From positions 171,004,933 through 171,068,932 of the forward strand of contig NC_081824.1 in assembly GCF_030867095.1 (NCBI RefSeq): a stretch of DNA of 64,000 nt. Direction: 5' to 3'. Shown piece by piece: positions 32,105 to 43,933 of the stretch; positions within the stretch are counted from its first letter, which is position 1, and each line of letters starts with the position of its first letter. This DNA comes from Alligator mississippiensis. Lineage: Eukaryota > Chordata > Crocodylia > Alligatoridae. Both the position numbers and the translations under genes were made by a program. Below the pieces are notes generated by a model, which was not told the origin of the DNA, searched no databases, and saw only the letters and a program-made list of their open reading frames with translations.

Positions 32105-34965
32105 CACTACCATCATGTCTCTTAAATGTCTCTACACTAATGCTAGGAGCATGGGGAACAAGCAGAAGGAACTTGCACTCCTGCTTGCAAACAACAACTT
32201 TGACCTGGTTGGGTTAGCTGAAACCTGGTGGGATCCTCCTCATGACTGGGTGGGAGGCACTGAAGGTTATAGGTTGCACAGACAGGATAGAATGGGGGGA
32301 AAATGGAGGTGGGGGAGTTTGCTCTCTATGTGAAGGAGCAATATACATCTTCTATAATTAAGATGGGATAAGAGAAGGGCCAAACTGAGGTACTGTGGGT
32401 TAGGATACAATGGGGGTGAGGGGAATGGGACTTGGTAGTGGGGGTCTACTATAGACCGCCACACCCAGACAATGAGCTAGACCTGGAATTCTCTGGGCAG
32501 TTCTCAGAGGCCATATGGTTAAGAGATACAGTTGTCATGGGTGACCTAAACTACCCTGACGTCTGCTGGGAGGAGCAGTCGACCAGAACTAATTGCTCAT
32601 GTAGGTTATTAACCTGCCTACAGGACCTCCACCTGACACAGGAGGTATACGATCCCACTAGGGGGAACACTTTGCTGGACTTGGTGACGGCTATGGGGGA
32701 TGACCTGGTGGGGGATCAGCAGGTGCAAGGCAACCTAGGGGATAGTGAGCATCAATTGATTGAATTCACTATCCAGCCAAGGGTGGGAAAAGTAACCAGC
32801 AGGACAGAAGTGCTAGACTTCAGAAAGGCTGACTTCAGTGGGCTTAGATTAGTTAGTGGGGCATTAACACTCAGGAGCATTGGCAAAATGGGGGTCCAGG
32901 AAGGGTGATTGTTCCTCAAGGAAGCAATCCTTTGGGCACAGAAGGAGGCAATCCCACTGCATAGAAAAGGGGGAGAAGGGGCTAAAAAAAACCCTCCTGG
33001 CTAAGCAGGAAAATCCAGGAAAGCCTAAGGGCAAAAAAGGGGCATATAGGCTGTGGAAGCAGGGGGTACCTACCATGGAGAAGTATACCTCCTTGACTCG
33101 CACTTGCAGGGAATCAGTCAGAAAGGCCAAAGCAGCAATGGAACTCAGGCTGGCAACAAAAATTAAAGACAACAAAAAGTCCTTCAGGTATATAAGGAGC
33201 AAAAAGAAGGCGTAGGGCAGCATAGGGCCCCTACAGGATAAAGAAGGGCAGCTGGTGACAGATAGGAGGGACAAAGCAGATCTCTTCAGTGAGTTGTTTG
33301 CCTCTGTATTCTTGAACTCGAGTCTAGAAAAATCTCCAAAATGCATTACTGATGGGTTGTAGCCCACCAAATGTTAGTGCCGACCTAGTAAAAAGACACT
33401 TGGCGGGGCTGGATGTATTTAAATCAGTGGGACTGGATAAGCTCCACCCACAGGTGCTGAAGGAATTAGCCAGTGTCGTAGCAGAGCCACTGGCATGAGT
33501 GTTTGAGCACCCGTGGTGCTCAGGTGAGGTGCCTGAGGACTGGAAAAGGGCAATGTGGTTCCTATTTTCAAGAAGGGGAGGAAGGACAATCCAAGTAAGT
33601 ATAGACTTGTTAGTCTCACCTCTATCCTCAGGAAAACTCTTGAAAAAATTATCAAGGATCACATTTTTAGGAGTCCAGTGGGTAATATAATGCTGAAGGG
33701 CAACCAGCACAGGTTCACACAGCAGGTAGATTCTGCCTAACTAACCTTGTTTCCTTCTATGACCAGGCCACTAAAAACTTAGGTGCAGGTGTTGAGGTAG
33801 ATGTCATCTACTTGGACTTTAAGAAGCCTTCAACACAGTTTCCCATCCTATTCTTATAAACAAATTGAACGGCTGTGCCATAGATGATTATACAATCATG
33901 TGGACGGCAAATTGGCTTAAGGGTCATACCCAGAGAGCAGTGGTGGACAGGCCAGTATCAACCTGGAAAGATCGGGATCCCCCAAGTGGGGTCCCCCAAG
34001 ACTAGGTCCTTGGGCCGATGCTGTTCAATATCTTCATCAGAGACCTGGATGAGGGCGTAGAAAGCACTCTATTCAAGTTCACAGATGACACCAAACTATG
34101 GGGCGAAGCAAACACACTGATGGGAAGAAACTGAATCCAGGCTGGCCTGGACAGGTTAGAGAAGTGGGCAGGGAACAATAGGACGCAGTTTAACAAGGAC
34201 AAGTGCAAGGTGTTGCACCTAGGGAGAGGGAATCACCAGCACACCTATGGGCTGGGGGATGACCTTCTCAGCAGCACAGCAGCAGAAAGAGATCTTGGAG
34301 TCATTGTTAAATCCAAGATGAATATGAGTCATCAATGTGATGAAGTAATTAGCAGAGCTAACTGCACTTTGTTGTGCATTAGTAGGTTCATCACGAACAG
34401 GTCCAGGGAGGTGATCCTCCCCCTCTATGCAGCACTGGTCAGGCTGCAGCTGGAGCACTGTGTCCAGTTCTGGGCACTGCAATTCAAGAAGGATGTGGAC
34501 AACCTTGAGAGGGTCCAGAAGAGGGCCACTCATATGGTTAAAGGCCTGCAGTGAAGGCCTTATGAGGAAAGGCTGAGGGTAAACCTTTTCAGTCTCCACA
34601 AGAGAAGGCTGAGGGGAGATCTTGTGGCAGTATATAAATTCAAAGGGGGGGCAGCAGGGAATAAGAGATACTCTGTTTACCAGAACATCTGTTGGAATAA
34701 CCAGAAACAATGGCTACAAGCTGATGGAGAGTAGGTTTAGGTTGGACATCAGAAAAAACTTCTTCACGGTCAGAGTTGCCAGAATCTGGAACAGACTTCC
34801 AAGGGCGGTGGTGCTGTCCCCTACCCTGGGGGTCTTCAAGAGGAGACTGGACAAGCACCTGGCTGGGGGTCACATGTCCCCAGCGCTTTTTCCTGCCACT
34901 GGCAGGGGATCAGCCTTGATGATCCTTTGCGGTCCCTTCTGACCCTAACATCTATGAATCATTAC
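32105..34965 (+). mobile_element. CR1 LINE, about 2.9 kb, group 2
   Basis: This copy contains nearly all of ORF2, from the endonuclease start to the 3' UTR. It ends CCTAACATCTATGAATCATT near 34963. ORF1 and the 5' UTR are absent. Its 3' end type matches the copies at 13515 and 25981, but its coding region has decayed more. Confidence 0.95.
32115..34905 (+). pseudogene. CR1 ORF2 endonuclease-RT pseudogene
   Basis: The APE-type endonuclease begins LKCLYTNARSMGNKQKEL, with LVGLAETWWD (E of the active site present). A frameshift near 32320 breaks it. It continues from 32432 with VVMGDLNYPDVCW (GDxN box) and LGDSEHQL (the usual SDH is SEH). Then follow linker blocks (32880-33215), RT blocks VPIFKKGRK and SLTSILRKTLEKIIKDH (33555-33660), and VDVIYLDFKK (about 33805), after which a missing base disrupts motif A. 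Motif C reads FTDD instead of FADD (about 34080). The C-terminus (34622-34905) keeps [20 protein letters not shown]. It is not functional. Confidence 0.92.
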
Positions 34966-35049
34966 CTCCACCTGTCAACCTCCCCTATGCATTATACAGT
35001 TCTGTCATGGTTTCTTCAAGCATTGGTTTCACTGAAAACAACCAATCAG

Positions 35050-35739
35050 TGGGCACGTCTACATGTGCTATTAATGCATACAATACTGTGCAGTAAGCCT
35101 TCCCCGGGAGTACATCTACACATGCACCCTGCTGGGAGCAGATTTGCCAGAGCCAGACATGCAGGCACATGTCGTTTGTGGCACCATAAACCCCTTTGCA
35201 ATGCCATAAACCACGTGTGTTGCACATTAAACCATGCATGGTGCTGCTAATCAGCAGGAAAAATTTGCTACCAGGACTTCCTAGTAAGAAACCCCTCCCC
35301 CTCCGCCCAAAAAATAAAAGTGTCATAAATCACACCAAAGTGCTATGTGCTGGGACAAACACAGAGATGGGGGAGCAGGCAGCCCAGGGAACACCACTCC
35401 AGAGAGCAAGCAGGGGCTGAGTTCCCAGCTCCCACTCACTCTCTGGAGCTCCCAGACCCATTCTGGGAACTGGGAGCTGGGACAGGGGCCAGATAGCTCC
35501 CCAGTCCCAGCACTAATCAGTTCCTCATCCCCTATGGTCCCTTACTACTTAGGCTGACTGCAAGCAAATTTGCTCCCAGTCATTATTTTGAAGTGTGGTA
35601 CTGCACAGTTAAACTAGTGCCTATATTTACAGCTACTAGCTAATGTTCAATAGCCTAATTTACTGGATAGCAATTGCCCTGCATGTGTAGACTGTGATGT
35701 TTTACTGTAGCAATAAAGTGCCTTGTGTAGATGCTCCCA
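35050..35739. mobile_element. MITE-like element, long member
   Basis: The left end TGGGCACGTCTACATGTGC and right end CCTTGTGTAGATGCTCCCA are imperfect inverted repeats. Internal words CAAATTTGCTCCCAG and TACTGCACAGT link it to the 2309-2490 element. At 690 bp it is longer than a typical MITE, so it may carry a nested insertion in the GC-rich middle (35280-35540). No transposase is present. Confidence 0.6.
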
Positions 35740-36089
35740 GTATCAAAGGAGGTAGTGCTGATGGTGCTGCACATACCTGCCCCAGTCAAAGTAGGACTGA
35801 GCTTTACCAAGCCATTTGCCATAAGTCATTAAACCATCTATCAGATCAAATGACTTAGAGTCATGCAAGATAGATTTATTATTGCGAACATTTCCACCAT
35901 ATATTGATGGTGAAATATTGTTTATTCTACTCCTGATCTTAGAGCCTCTCTCAGGTCCTCCAGTTTAACATATTCAATAGTCTAAGACTAGTGGTATAAG
36001 AACTCATCACATTCTGAACATCTTAGAGAAGGTAAAAAATGTTAGCATTTGATTCTGTCCATGAAGAGAAGAAACAAATAAAGAATGAT
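35740..36089. other. short unassigned stretch
   Basis: This lies between two MITE-like elements. No gene or named motif was recognised. Confidence 0.4.
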
Positions 36090-36336
36090 CATTGGGCACA
36101 TCTACACATTGCCCTATAGCGATGTTGTTACTGCTCTGTGATCTAGTACTTTCTTTTGGAAGTACTAAAGCATGGTGTAGTACTGCCCATACTGCGCTGT
36201 ACATGTGATGCTCCATTATTTTTAGCAGCTACTTTGCCGTAGTGGCACGTTTTAACAGGGGAGCACACTGCTATGGTGAAGTAGCTGCTGGTCACGTGTA
36301 GACACCTGTCACTATGCCATGTAGGCATGCCCAATG
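36090..36336. mobile_element. MITE-like element, 247 bp
   Basis: CATTGGGCACATCTACACAT at 36090 and ATGTAGGCATGCCCAATG ending at 36336 are inverted ends with a few mismatches. The interior has GTAGTACTGCCCATAC and TAGCAGCTACTTTGCC words. It belongs to the family at 2309, 35050 and 54861. Confidence 0.7.
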
Positions 36337-36560
36337 AGTCTTACACACAACGAAAAGCTAGGTCTCCACCCTCTCCCCTATATATGTTTCCCCTTGGAGA
36401 TATTAACTAATGTCTAGACCCATTTAATTTTGGATAGATTTGCTTTGTCTAAGAGCTAATTTCTCAAGGTGATGAGCATAAATAATCACTCTTTTGCCCT
36501 TTACTACAATCTTCCACAAGGGTCTTCAGTTACTTAAAACATATTTTATAGTTTTAGTGT

Positions 36561-36622
36561 TATCTCTGTTTATATGAAAAAGGAAACTGAGGCATGGAGA
36601 GGCATAACACATCTGCTAGGGG
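36561..36622 (+). mobile_element. MIR-type SINE fragment
   Basis: GAAAAAGGAAACTGAGGCATGG followed by AGAGGCATAACACAT matches the MIR core segment seen at 29370. Only about 60 bases are recognisable. Confidence 0.5.
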
Positions 36623-39329
36623 TGGGCAAGAGTTGGTGGAACTGAATCCAAAGGGTCCAGTGTTCCCAGTTCCCACCTGAACACTATACAACTCTCCTTG
36701 ATCTCTTAGAGAACAAGGTTAGTCTATTAGCATTGCTGGAGTAAAAATACTGCTCTCTCTGGCAATATTTAGAATGACAAAGCAGCTGCCTGTAGTAGCT
36801 GCTTACTTATTAATTTTAATGGTTTTTCTTTCCTTTTGCAGAACAAGTTCCCCTGTTAGTGTTTGTGTTTGCGGAGGAGAGGAACAATTCAGAGCACTGC
36901 TGTCCCTGTACTTAGCTGCGCTCTCTTAAGGAGAGAAATGTATCCTGGAGGCAAATGAAACCTGCCTTGGTTCTCTCTAAATATTTGAATACCCTGGTTT
37001 TCCTCTTAGTTTTTTCATGTAGCAACCTTTATTTCAGGAGACACATTCTAGTCTACTGTTTAAAGAGCTTTTCATATCTCTCTGCTGAAAATCCTGATGG
37101 ATTGGGAACAGCTCGGTGGGACCACACAGGGGGTAACTGTTTTATTATCCCAAGATTCACTATGGGAGATCTCTCAAAGCCTGTCACTTCCATGGTATCT
37201 CACAGGAAACTTTCACAACACACAGTTCCTTTCAGATATATTCAAGCCTGCCCCTGAGGAACTGGAGTTGACAGGCCTCAGCATCAAGGTTACTTCTACC
37301 AGGTCTGGTGGGGAGATGGTGCTGTATAGACTGCCTCTTCCACATCTTCTGCCCAACAGAATTTCTGTGCATGGAAGAAGGTCCTAAATACGGGAGGAGA
37401 GATCTACTGTCTGGATCTGAGAATTTGCCCATATAGTACAACTACAGAGACTCAGTGTACACATTATTCACACTTAATTGGATGTGTTTCTCAGTAGGGG
37501 ACTTCAAAGATGAAAAAAATTCTTTGTAACCTCCATTCAGGAAGAAGCATGAACCTTCAAGACCGCTTCATTACACATAGCTTTGTTCTCAGCTCATTTG
37601 TCATCTCTGATGTTTCACTTATTTACACACAGATGAGAGACCGATCCATTCCGGACTGGGGCCAGCTTTGCATTTCTGAGAAGCTTGGAAATTAATAAGC
37701 AAAGTGCCAGGTCTGAGGAAGCTACTCGAGGCCTCCCTGACACAGAGGAAAGGAGCCAGTCCCATTTAAGGGAGGCTAACATCATTAACTACAAAACGTG
37801 TTTAACACACTTTGGGCTCTTGCTCCAAGGACAGAAGGACTGAGAAAGGACTACCGGTCACACACCCATAGTAGAAGCATCCTCCATTTCTCCACTGTTA
37901 TCTTCATTCCACAGTCCTTGCTGCTCTCCTTGCTGTCTCTTTTACTGCGTGCAGTTTTTGTCACGCTCATTTTGCTGTTTCATTCATCTTTACATGGACA
38001 AGGTTTTTTTTCCCTCCTATTTCTTTTCCATCTCTCAAATTGGGATTGTTTGCTTTTTGGCTTTCCTGAATTCATTTTTTTGCAGCAGCTTCTTTTTTTT
38101 TTGTTTTGGTTTCAGATTGACAAGCCCAGGCAAGTCCTGACTGCTTCTGCTCATTAAATGGTCCCTTTTTGTATGGATCTACCTTTTGGATGGTAACTCT
38201 GGTTTTCCAATCAAACTTGAGCTGCCATGTTCCTTTTCAAATGTCTTTCCTGATTTCTTTTTTCATCTCTGCCATAAAACCCCTCTTTCTCTACCATTCT
38301 CCTTTTCCTGTCTTCCTCCTCTTCTCCTTCCTCATTTCTCCCATCCTTTTCCCCCCTCACCTGCTAATTACCCAGCCAAGCCCAGTCAGCTGTAAGCCCG
38401 CCTCACCCTACAGCATGTTCAGAATGAAGAATCCTCCACCTCACCGTATTTGGGCTGAAGGCTTCCCTGTCTCCTAAGTCCCAATTGTTTTGGTGGGAGT
38501 AGGTTCCCCTCACCCCCTTCATGACAACCTTCAATGTCATAAAAACAAGAGATACTAAAGAATGCCCTAACGATGCAATCCCCTAATGAACAGTGTCTTC
38601 CCACTATTGGCCTGGGCCTGCGCTCATCCCTTTTCAAAATGTACTGCACAGAAAAGTTAAATAAAGTCTGTGACTGCACAGTGTTAGATCCTGACAAAAC
38701 TGAGATTTGGATTCAGGGCTTCTTAGTTCCCATCACTCTGCTCATACCATTACACATACTACAGCTTTGTTAAAGTCCAGAGACTATTACCTTGGTAGGT
38801 TAGGTGACCTCTCCTTCTCTTTCTCTCTCACACAGAAAAAAGAGAACAAAAGAAATACAGAAGTGTGTCTCATATGTTCTTTTTCCACCTTGAAACATTA
38901 ATAAATGCTTGCTCCAATGCAATTATTCCAAGTCCATATTTTTTACCAGCTGTTAATAATACCAGCAGTTCCCATCTCATTTGTTACAAAGTTGAACCCA
39001 TTCCAGTCTCTCAGTACATGAAATAGCACATTTATCAAGTAGGAAATCCTTACAAAGTCACAGGCTGAGCTTATCCCTAAAGACCTTTCATTCATTGCAC
39101 ATCGTTAAGAAACACCACTTGTGGAAAACAGTCTGTTGCTGTCTTGGGACACAACAGTTATCTTTTTTCCCCTTTTTGCTGCTGCGTGAGCTGGAGGAAG
39201 AGGGGGTGGGGCACAGTTTTTTGCCTTGCTCAGAAGCATTTGGGGTTGGGCATAATTTGATCTGGGGATTTTGGCTGGGGTGTGCCAGTGGTTCTGCTGG
39301 GACTTAAGAGGTTCCTGGCTGAAGGATCT
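36623..39329. other. unassigned 2.7-kb stretch, T-rich in part
   Basis: No gene was recognised. From about 37900 to 38350 the plus strand is pyrimidine-rich, with repeated TTTTC and TCTCC words, so the hydrophobic frames there are composition effects. The rest shows no clear repeat. Confidence 0.4.
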
Positions 39330-39690
39330 TGCTCCTCCACTCAGGGTCAGATTGATCACAATATTTGGGATCAGGAAGGAATTTTACCCCATGGTCAAAT
39401 TGGTACAGATTGTGGGGAGTTTTGCTTCCTCTCTGTAGCAGGTGGTGTGGTCCTCTTCCTTGGATCTCTTGAGCATATTTTTTACAACCCACAGAGCGGC
39501 AGAACATTGTCCACCATAGTCCCCCTTCTTTACCTGTGGCAGGTTAGGGTGTTATGTCATATGGTCGTGTAAGGGTTGACTGTACTTTTAGTAAGAGGTT
39601 AGACAATGTATTTGTAAAGGTTGGTTTGCATAAAGATGACTTCTGGAGGTTCCTTCCAGCTCTACTTCTCTATAATTCTCTCTCATATAC
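39330..39690 (+). mobile_element. CR1/L3-like LINE 3' UTR fragment
   Basis: The text AGGAAGGAATTTTACCCC, AGATTGTGGGGAGTTTTGC, and near the end TTCTGGAGGTTCCTTCCAGC followed by CTATAATTCT, is the usual 3' UTR layout of an older CR1-like family of amniotes. It has no coding part. It is clearly different from the three CR1 groups described for this window. Confidence 0.65.
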
Positions 39691-40597
39691 ATGGTCTGGC
39701 AGCCATTTCTTGGGAGAGCCTACTTTTGGTATCAGAACTGCCAAAAGAACAGATGTACTGGTTGTATACAATAAAAAGTTCAGCCAAGAAAACAATAGAA
39801 AGGGTGGGGAGCAGCAGCAGGACAGGAGGTGGCAGGGACATGTAGAACTTGGCATATATTGATACACGATGTCCAGAGTTAAACTGAGACCCCCCCGCAC
39901 CCCAACACACACGCACACCATGCCTCAGCAGGGTCATACCCTACACAGACATCGCTTCCCAGCCTTTCAGATTTTAAATTCTCACCTCCTAAGATTGAGA
40001 GACCAGGGCTGTTTTCAGAAACACACAATCCCAAAACAGAGGGACAAATATTACTCTTGACATGCAGCTGCCTTGCCTTAAATGTCTTCGTTGTTTCCTT
40101 AGTGAAGCCAAAGCCTTGTAGTGATTCCAAATCCTGTTATAAGGAGCATTCAGAAGAAATAGAATTTGAAGCACAGACATATTATTTGAAAGGCAGCCGT
40201 CACACTCTCTTTTGCCTCCAGGTATGAATTTAAAAAAAATCAACAGCCCAGGTTAAGTAAGCTAAATTGTTAGCAAACTGTAGCAAATCTGTATTCAGGG
40301 CCAGCTCAGCACTGTGTATATGGGCCGCTTTCCTTAAATTTAAAACTGAGACCACAATAGGATATTGCAGAGTCTGCTGTAAGAGGAGAGAGTTTTGTCT
40401 TGTGATTCCCACTGACATAAAACAGATCTTCGAACAAGTCATTTTGCATGTGTACATCTTGTTGTCCCAGCCCATAGCATATCAAATACATTTTTTTAAC
40501 TTCTTTTTATTAAAAATTGCCAGGCACCTATGTAAGTTTACCCCAATCCTTCCTTCCCTGGACCTTGCCTACTCTTTTAACTTCTCTATTGCAGAAT
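39691..40597. other. unassigned stretch
   Basis: No gene was recognised. A short CA-rich patch lies at 39895-39920. Confidence 0.4.
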
Positions 40598-40694
40598 GTC
40601 TGAAATTAGATTGTAAGCTCTTTGAAAAAGGGAGCATTTAACTTGATTTGCACTTTTGAGATACTTAGTGGGTGATTTAAATAATAATTAAATA
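40598..40694 (+). mobile_element. SINE-type tail (MIR/AmnSINE-like)
   Basis: The words TTAGATTGTAAGCTCTTTG, GCACTTTTGAGATACTTAG and a closing AAATAATAATTAAATAA match the common 3' tail of ancient amniote SINEs. Only the tail is recognisable. Confidence 0.5.
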
Positions 40695-40813
40695 AGAAGG
40701 AAGAAAAAAAAGAAGAAAGAGTGGGAGAGGGGGGAAGACGGGAAAGAGGGGAGGGGAAGAAGGGAGGAGGAGAAAGAAGGAAGAAGAGGCAAGAAGAGAG
40801 GAGCAGGAGAAAA
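40695..40813 (+). repeat. polypurine tract, 119 bases, 4 pyrimidines
   Basis: Between 40695 and 40813 only positions 40722, 40739, 40790 and 40804 are pyrimidines. The tract mixes GAA, GGA and GGGGA words. Long polypurine runs can adopt triplex (H-DNA) structure. It directly follows the A-rich SINE tail at 40694 and may have grown from it. Confidence 0.9.
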
Positions 40814-41611
40814 TGGGGAAGACTATATCAACCTAAAATAAATCATAACATCAAAAAAGTCTTCATTAATGAATGCTTCTATGGTGCTTTGCTTCTGATG
40901 CAAAGGAGCCTGGGGTATTCTTGGCTGCCAGCTGATAAAATGGGAATGGTGGAGCAGCCCATGTTCCAAATCCAGCTCCAGCAATCCAAGTAAATTACAT
41001 GGTATTTTACTTGGATTGGTAGCCATGTGCGTGACATTTTGGGCCACTTATACAGATTTTAGTGTCTCCCCCTAGGAAGACACACAATCTTGTGTGAGTC
41101 ATAAAAAGGCTTTGCAATGGCAGAGAAGGGCCCTCTCACCCTTTAGCCCAGTAACCTAGTAGAGATGGCTGGTTAGGGCACTTAACTGGGAAGTAGCAGA
41201 TATAGTTCAAACCTCATCTAAATAAGAAAGGGCTAGGACAGGGGCAGGCAATTATTTTGGGTGGAGGGCCGCTTACCAAGTTTTGGCAAGCTGTTGAGGG
41301 CTGCATGGGTAGCCCTGCCCCGTGACAGGTGCCCCACCCCCTGCTTGCCATCTGGTGACTGGAAGTCATTCCCCCTAACCCCTGACCTTTGCCACCAGAA
41401 GTCCCTCCTGTCGCCCCTGAAGTACTCTTTTCAGCAAGAGGTTTTGCCATCTTGGAACCTGAAAAATACCAAATTATGTTCTAAAAAGCAAACATCTACA
41501 GCATTTGTTAATTTGATTTCAAAAAATATTTTTGTCCTGATTTACATGTGTTTGTGTAGTGTACATAGAGGGGATTGTACAATAGTTTAAAATGAAGTCT
41601 TACTCTTGTAC

Positions 41612-41790
41612 GTTGTGGGGGGTGGGTATAGATTTCTGGGGGGATGTGGGTGCGAATATGTGGGGTGTGGGGGGTATGGGGTTTGTGGGGGGCTGCGGGG
41701 GAGGGTGGCTAGGGTGTGTGAGGGGGTGTGGGTGTCTGCATGTATGGCAGTGCAAGGGGGGTGTGGCTGCATGTGTATGGTGGGGGGGGG
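41612..41790 (+). repeat. G-rich low-complexity tract
   Basis: About 180 bases consist mainly of GGGG and GTG words, with many G runs of 4 to 10 spaced a few bases apart. This pattern is compatible with G-quadruplex formation. Frames through it are glycine-, valine- and tryptophan-rich and meaningless. Confidence 0.85.
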
Positions 41791-41890
41791 ACACACCCTA
41801 TAAACACATGTGTACTCTCCCTCTCTTTCCCTCATTGCATGTGCACACACACAATCACACACACTGTGTGCTTTACTCAGACTCCCCATG

Positions 41891-41994
41891 CCTGATGAAG
41901 GGTGATTGCGCCTCAAAGCTTGCCAAGAACCTTTTTCCAACTACTCAGTTGGTCTAATAAAAGATATCACATCTATTCAAAGAACCTTGCTTGC
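41891..41994 (+). repeat. dispersed repeat tail inside the hAT
   Basis: This is the same family as 22821 and 25301: CCTGATGAAGGGTGATTGCG, CAAAGCTTGCCAAGAAC, TTGGTCTAATAAAAGATATC and AAAGAACCTTGC. A possible continuation after the CA repeats is TACCAACATGGCC near 42120. Confidence 0.65.
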
Positions 41995-41997
41995 TCA

Positions 41998-42096
41998 CTA
42001 CACACACACACACACTCTCTCTCTTTCCTTACTGCTCTCTCTGTCTCTGTCTCCCCTTCCCTCATTGCAGGGACACACATACACACACACACCCCC
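41998..42096 (+). repeat. compound CA/CT microsatellite
   Basis: Two CA runs (about 41999-42014 and 42073-42091) are separated by CT-rich text (TCTCTCTTTCC, CTCTGTCTCTGTCTCC). Confidence 0.85.
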
Positions 42097-42480
42097 TTCA
42101 TGTTCCTGGTCTCCGGGGGTACCAACATGGCCCTGTGCTCCCGCAGTCTAGCAATGCAGCCAGAAGCCACATGGTGCTGGAGGCAGCCTTGTGCAGGGAA
42201 AGCAGTTGCAGGGAGTGGGGGCGGGCTAGCATTTTTGCTGACTCCTGCCGGCTTCCCCTGGGTCCTACTGCCCCTCCTGTCATCTTTGACAGGCAGCTGG
42301 GAACAGATAAATATTAATTTTCAAAACTTCTTAGGTGCCCTGTGGGCCAGATAGAATTCCCTGGTGGGCCGAATCTGGCCCATGCACCACATTTTGCCCA
42401 GCCCTGGGCTAGGACCTCACCACTAGGCTTTAGGCTAAAAGTACCTTAATTGATAGGCTATTAGCTCTCATTCTCCTGAA

Positions 42481-42930
42481 ACAGCTTCCAGTCATAGTTT
42501 ATCTGAGACCAGCCTTACAGGGATTGACACAAGGTTGTGCACCTCCATGAGTAGTGTGGGATTGCTACCAAGTGTAAATAGCCGGAACAGATTCCTTGTG
42601 AATGTGTTCAGAGGGGCAAGATGATTAGCACTGTGGGAAGTAGAGACTAAAATCTGTGTAAAGGCCAAAGATACTACTTAGGCCCATGGTAGACATTAAC
42701 CATTTAATCACATCTTAAACTGTAACCTAGGATACAGGTGGCCTCAGGTAACCTGGCCACACCTTCAGGCGATTAATGACAGAACAAAACAGGAAACCAA
42801 CCACAAAATTATCACACAAAATACATGTAATAACTTTGTGGCTGGTTTCCCTCGTGCCTTAAACTGAATGTGTAGCTAGTGGGGTCCCTGCCAGCCAACA
42901 ATTAGCTGATCATCTGCACAATCAGGACTT
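42481..42930. other. unassigned stretch
   Basis: No gene or repeat with clear ends was recognised. Confidence 0.4.
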
Positions 42931-43725
42931 CACTCAGCAGCCCCAGTGTGATCTTGTGTAGTCAGCTCAGGGGCCCAAACCTGGCATCTGATGCTCCTCT
43001 GATGGTCAGACTCACCTGCTGTTCCCCCTGGGGTTGCTCACCTCTTACCAGCCACACCTTTGGTATTAACAATGATACACTGGGTACACTGCGGAGGCTG
43101 CCTCTATTGACTGGAGTATCTTCTTCGGTGCTCTCCCTCCTGCTCCATCCTTGGGTTTTCTCTGCCCCTGGACTTAGTCATTGGGGCTTCTTAGCCTCAA
43201 CTTCAGTCCTGCTTCTCTAGGCTTCTCTAAGGGTGCTTCCCTTTTAAAACAGTCCCTCAGGGCTTCTCTGCTTTACTATTACTATTACAGATAATGAATG
43301 TGCCTGCCTGGCCTAAGTATGCCTCAGAGGCTATAATTGTAGGCTCTAGCCACCCCCATAGCTACATCCATGCCTCTCAGGTATTACTTGGTCCCAATTC
43401 TGTGCAGCCCCTTGGCCCCAAACCAACAAACTTGGCCCCTCGGGCCTCGAACTCTTGTTTGGGCTTCAGCTTTCCCAGCTTTGGCCCTTTTCCTCTGGAT
43501 GAGACTCTCACTGCCTCAAACCTTGGCCCCTGGGTCTCAGCCTCTCACTTTCTGCTCAGAGCAGGTCTCAAAATGCAGAGAAACCACTGGCACCCTGCTG
43601 TGAGGCGTCCAAACCACCTCCTGGTCCTCTGGTCAGAGTATAAGCTCCAGAGGAACATAAACTATAAAACAAAGCATAAACCACCCGGTTGCAATTCAGT
43701 CAGAAACTTTATCTTTGGTCTCTAA
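42931..43725 (-). mobile_element. possible LTR retroelement relic, part 1
   Basis: On the minus strand, AGATAAAGTTTCTGACTG (near 43716) resembles a polyadenylation signal near an LTR end. It is followed by a purine-rich, leader-like stretch with repeated GGGGCCAAG words. Part 2, across the CR1 insertion (47406-47640), holds a TATATAAG box on the same strand. The order TATA, then AATAAA-like, then leader fits a 5' LTR plus leader. No second LTR, tRNA-binding site or protein was identified, so this remains a suggestion. Confidence 0.35.
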
Positions 43726-43933
43726 CAGCTGCTGGGGATCTCCCATACTGTCTACCCAGAGGGTTGGACCAAGGTAGTCAAAGGCCCCAAGGCCCACCGC
43801 ACCAAGGTCCCCCCCTCTGGGGCTTTGCAGCAGGTATGAACCTCTTGCAGCCCCAGTTGAGCCTGCAGAGATGCCAGCTCCTGCAGACAAGGGAGGATCA
43901 CCCACCCATACTCTCCCTAAGATGAAATGAAGA

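Larger units (their letters stand above)
41239..42406. mobile_element. hAT-type element, 1,168 bp, perfect 8-bp TSD
   Basis: Ends CAGGGGCAGGCAATTATTTT and CATTTTGCCCAGCCCTG are inverted in the hAT style. GGCTAGGA flanks both (41231-41238 and 42407-42414) without a mismatch, so the ends are certain. No transposase is encoded. Inside are a G-rich tract (41612-41790), a dispersed repeat tail (41891-41994) and CA/CT microsatellites. These are either later insertions or cargo captured before it moved. Confidence 0.88.
41150..42480 (+). repeat. dispersed tRNA-like repeat split by a hAT
   Basis: The left part (41160-41238) reads GGCTGGTTAGGGCACTTAAC, GGGAAGTAGCAGATATAG and TTCAAACC. The right part resumes after the hAT with CCTCACCACTAGGCTTTAGG. 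Together they look like one palindromic tRNA-style repeat, similar to that at 7846-8140. The class is uncertain. Confidence 0.5.

Noticed and set aside
37798..38157. Hydrophobic frame resembling membrane segments
   Set aside because: The Phe/Leu/Ser content comes from a pyrimidine-rich stretch; there is no start context or family motif.
40721..40993. Frame with a long Arg/Gly/Glu/Lys-rich start
   Set aside because: Translation of the polypurine tract.
41592..41957. Glycine/valine-rich frames
   Set aside because: They are translations of the G-rich tract and microsatellites.
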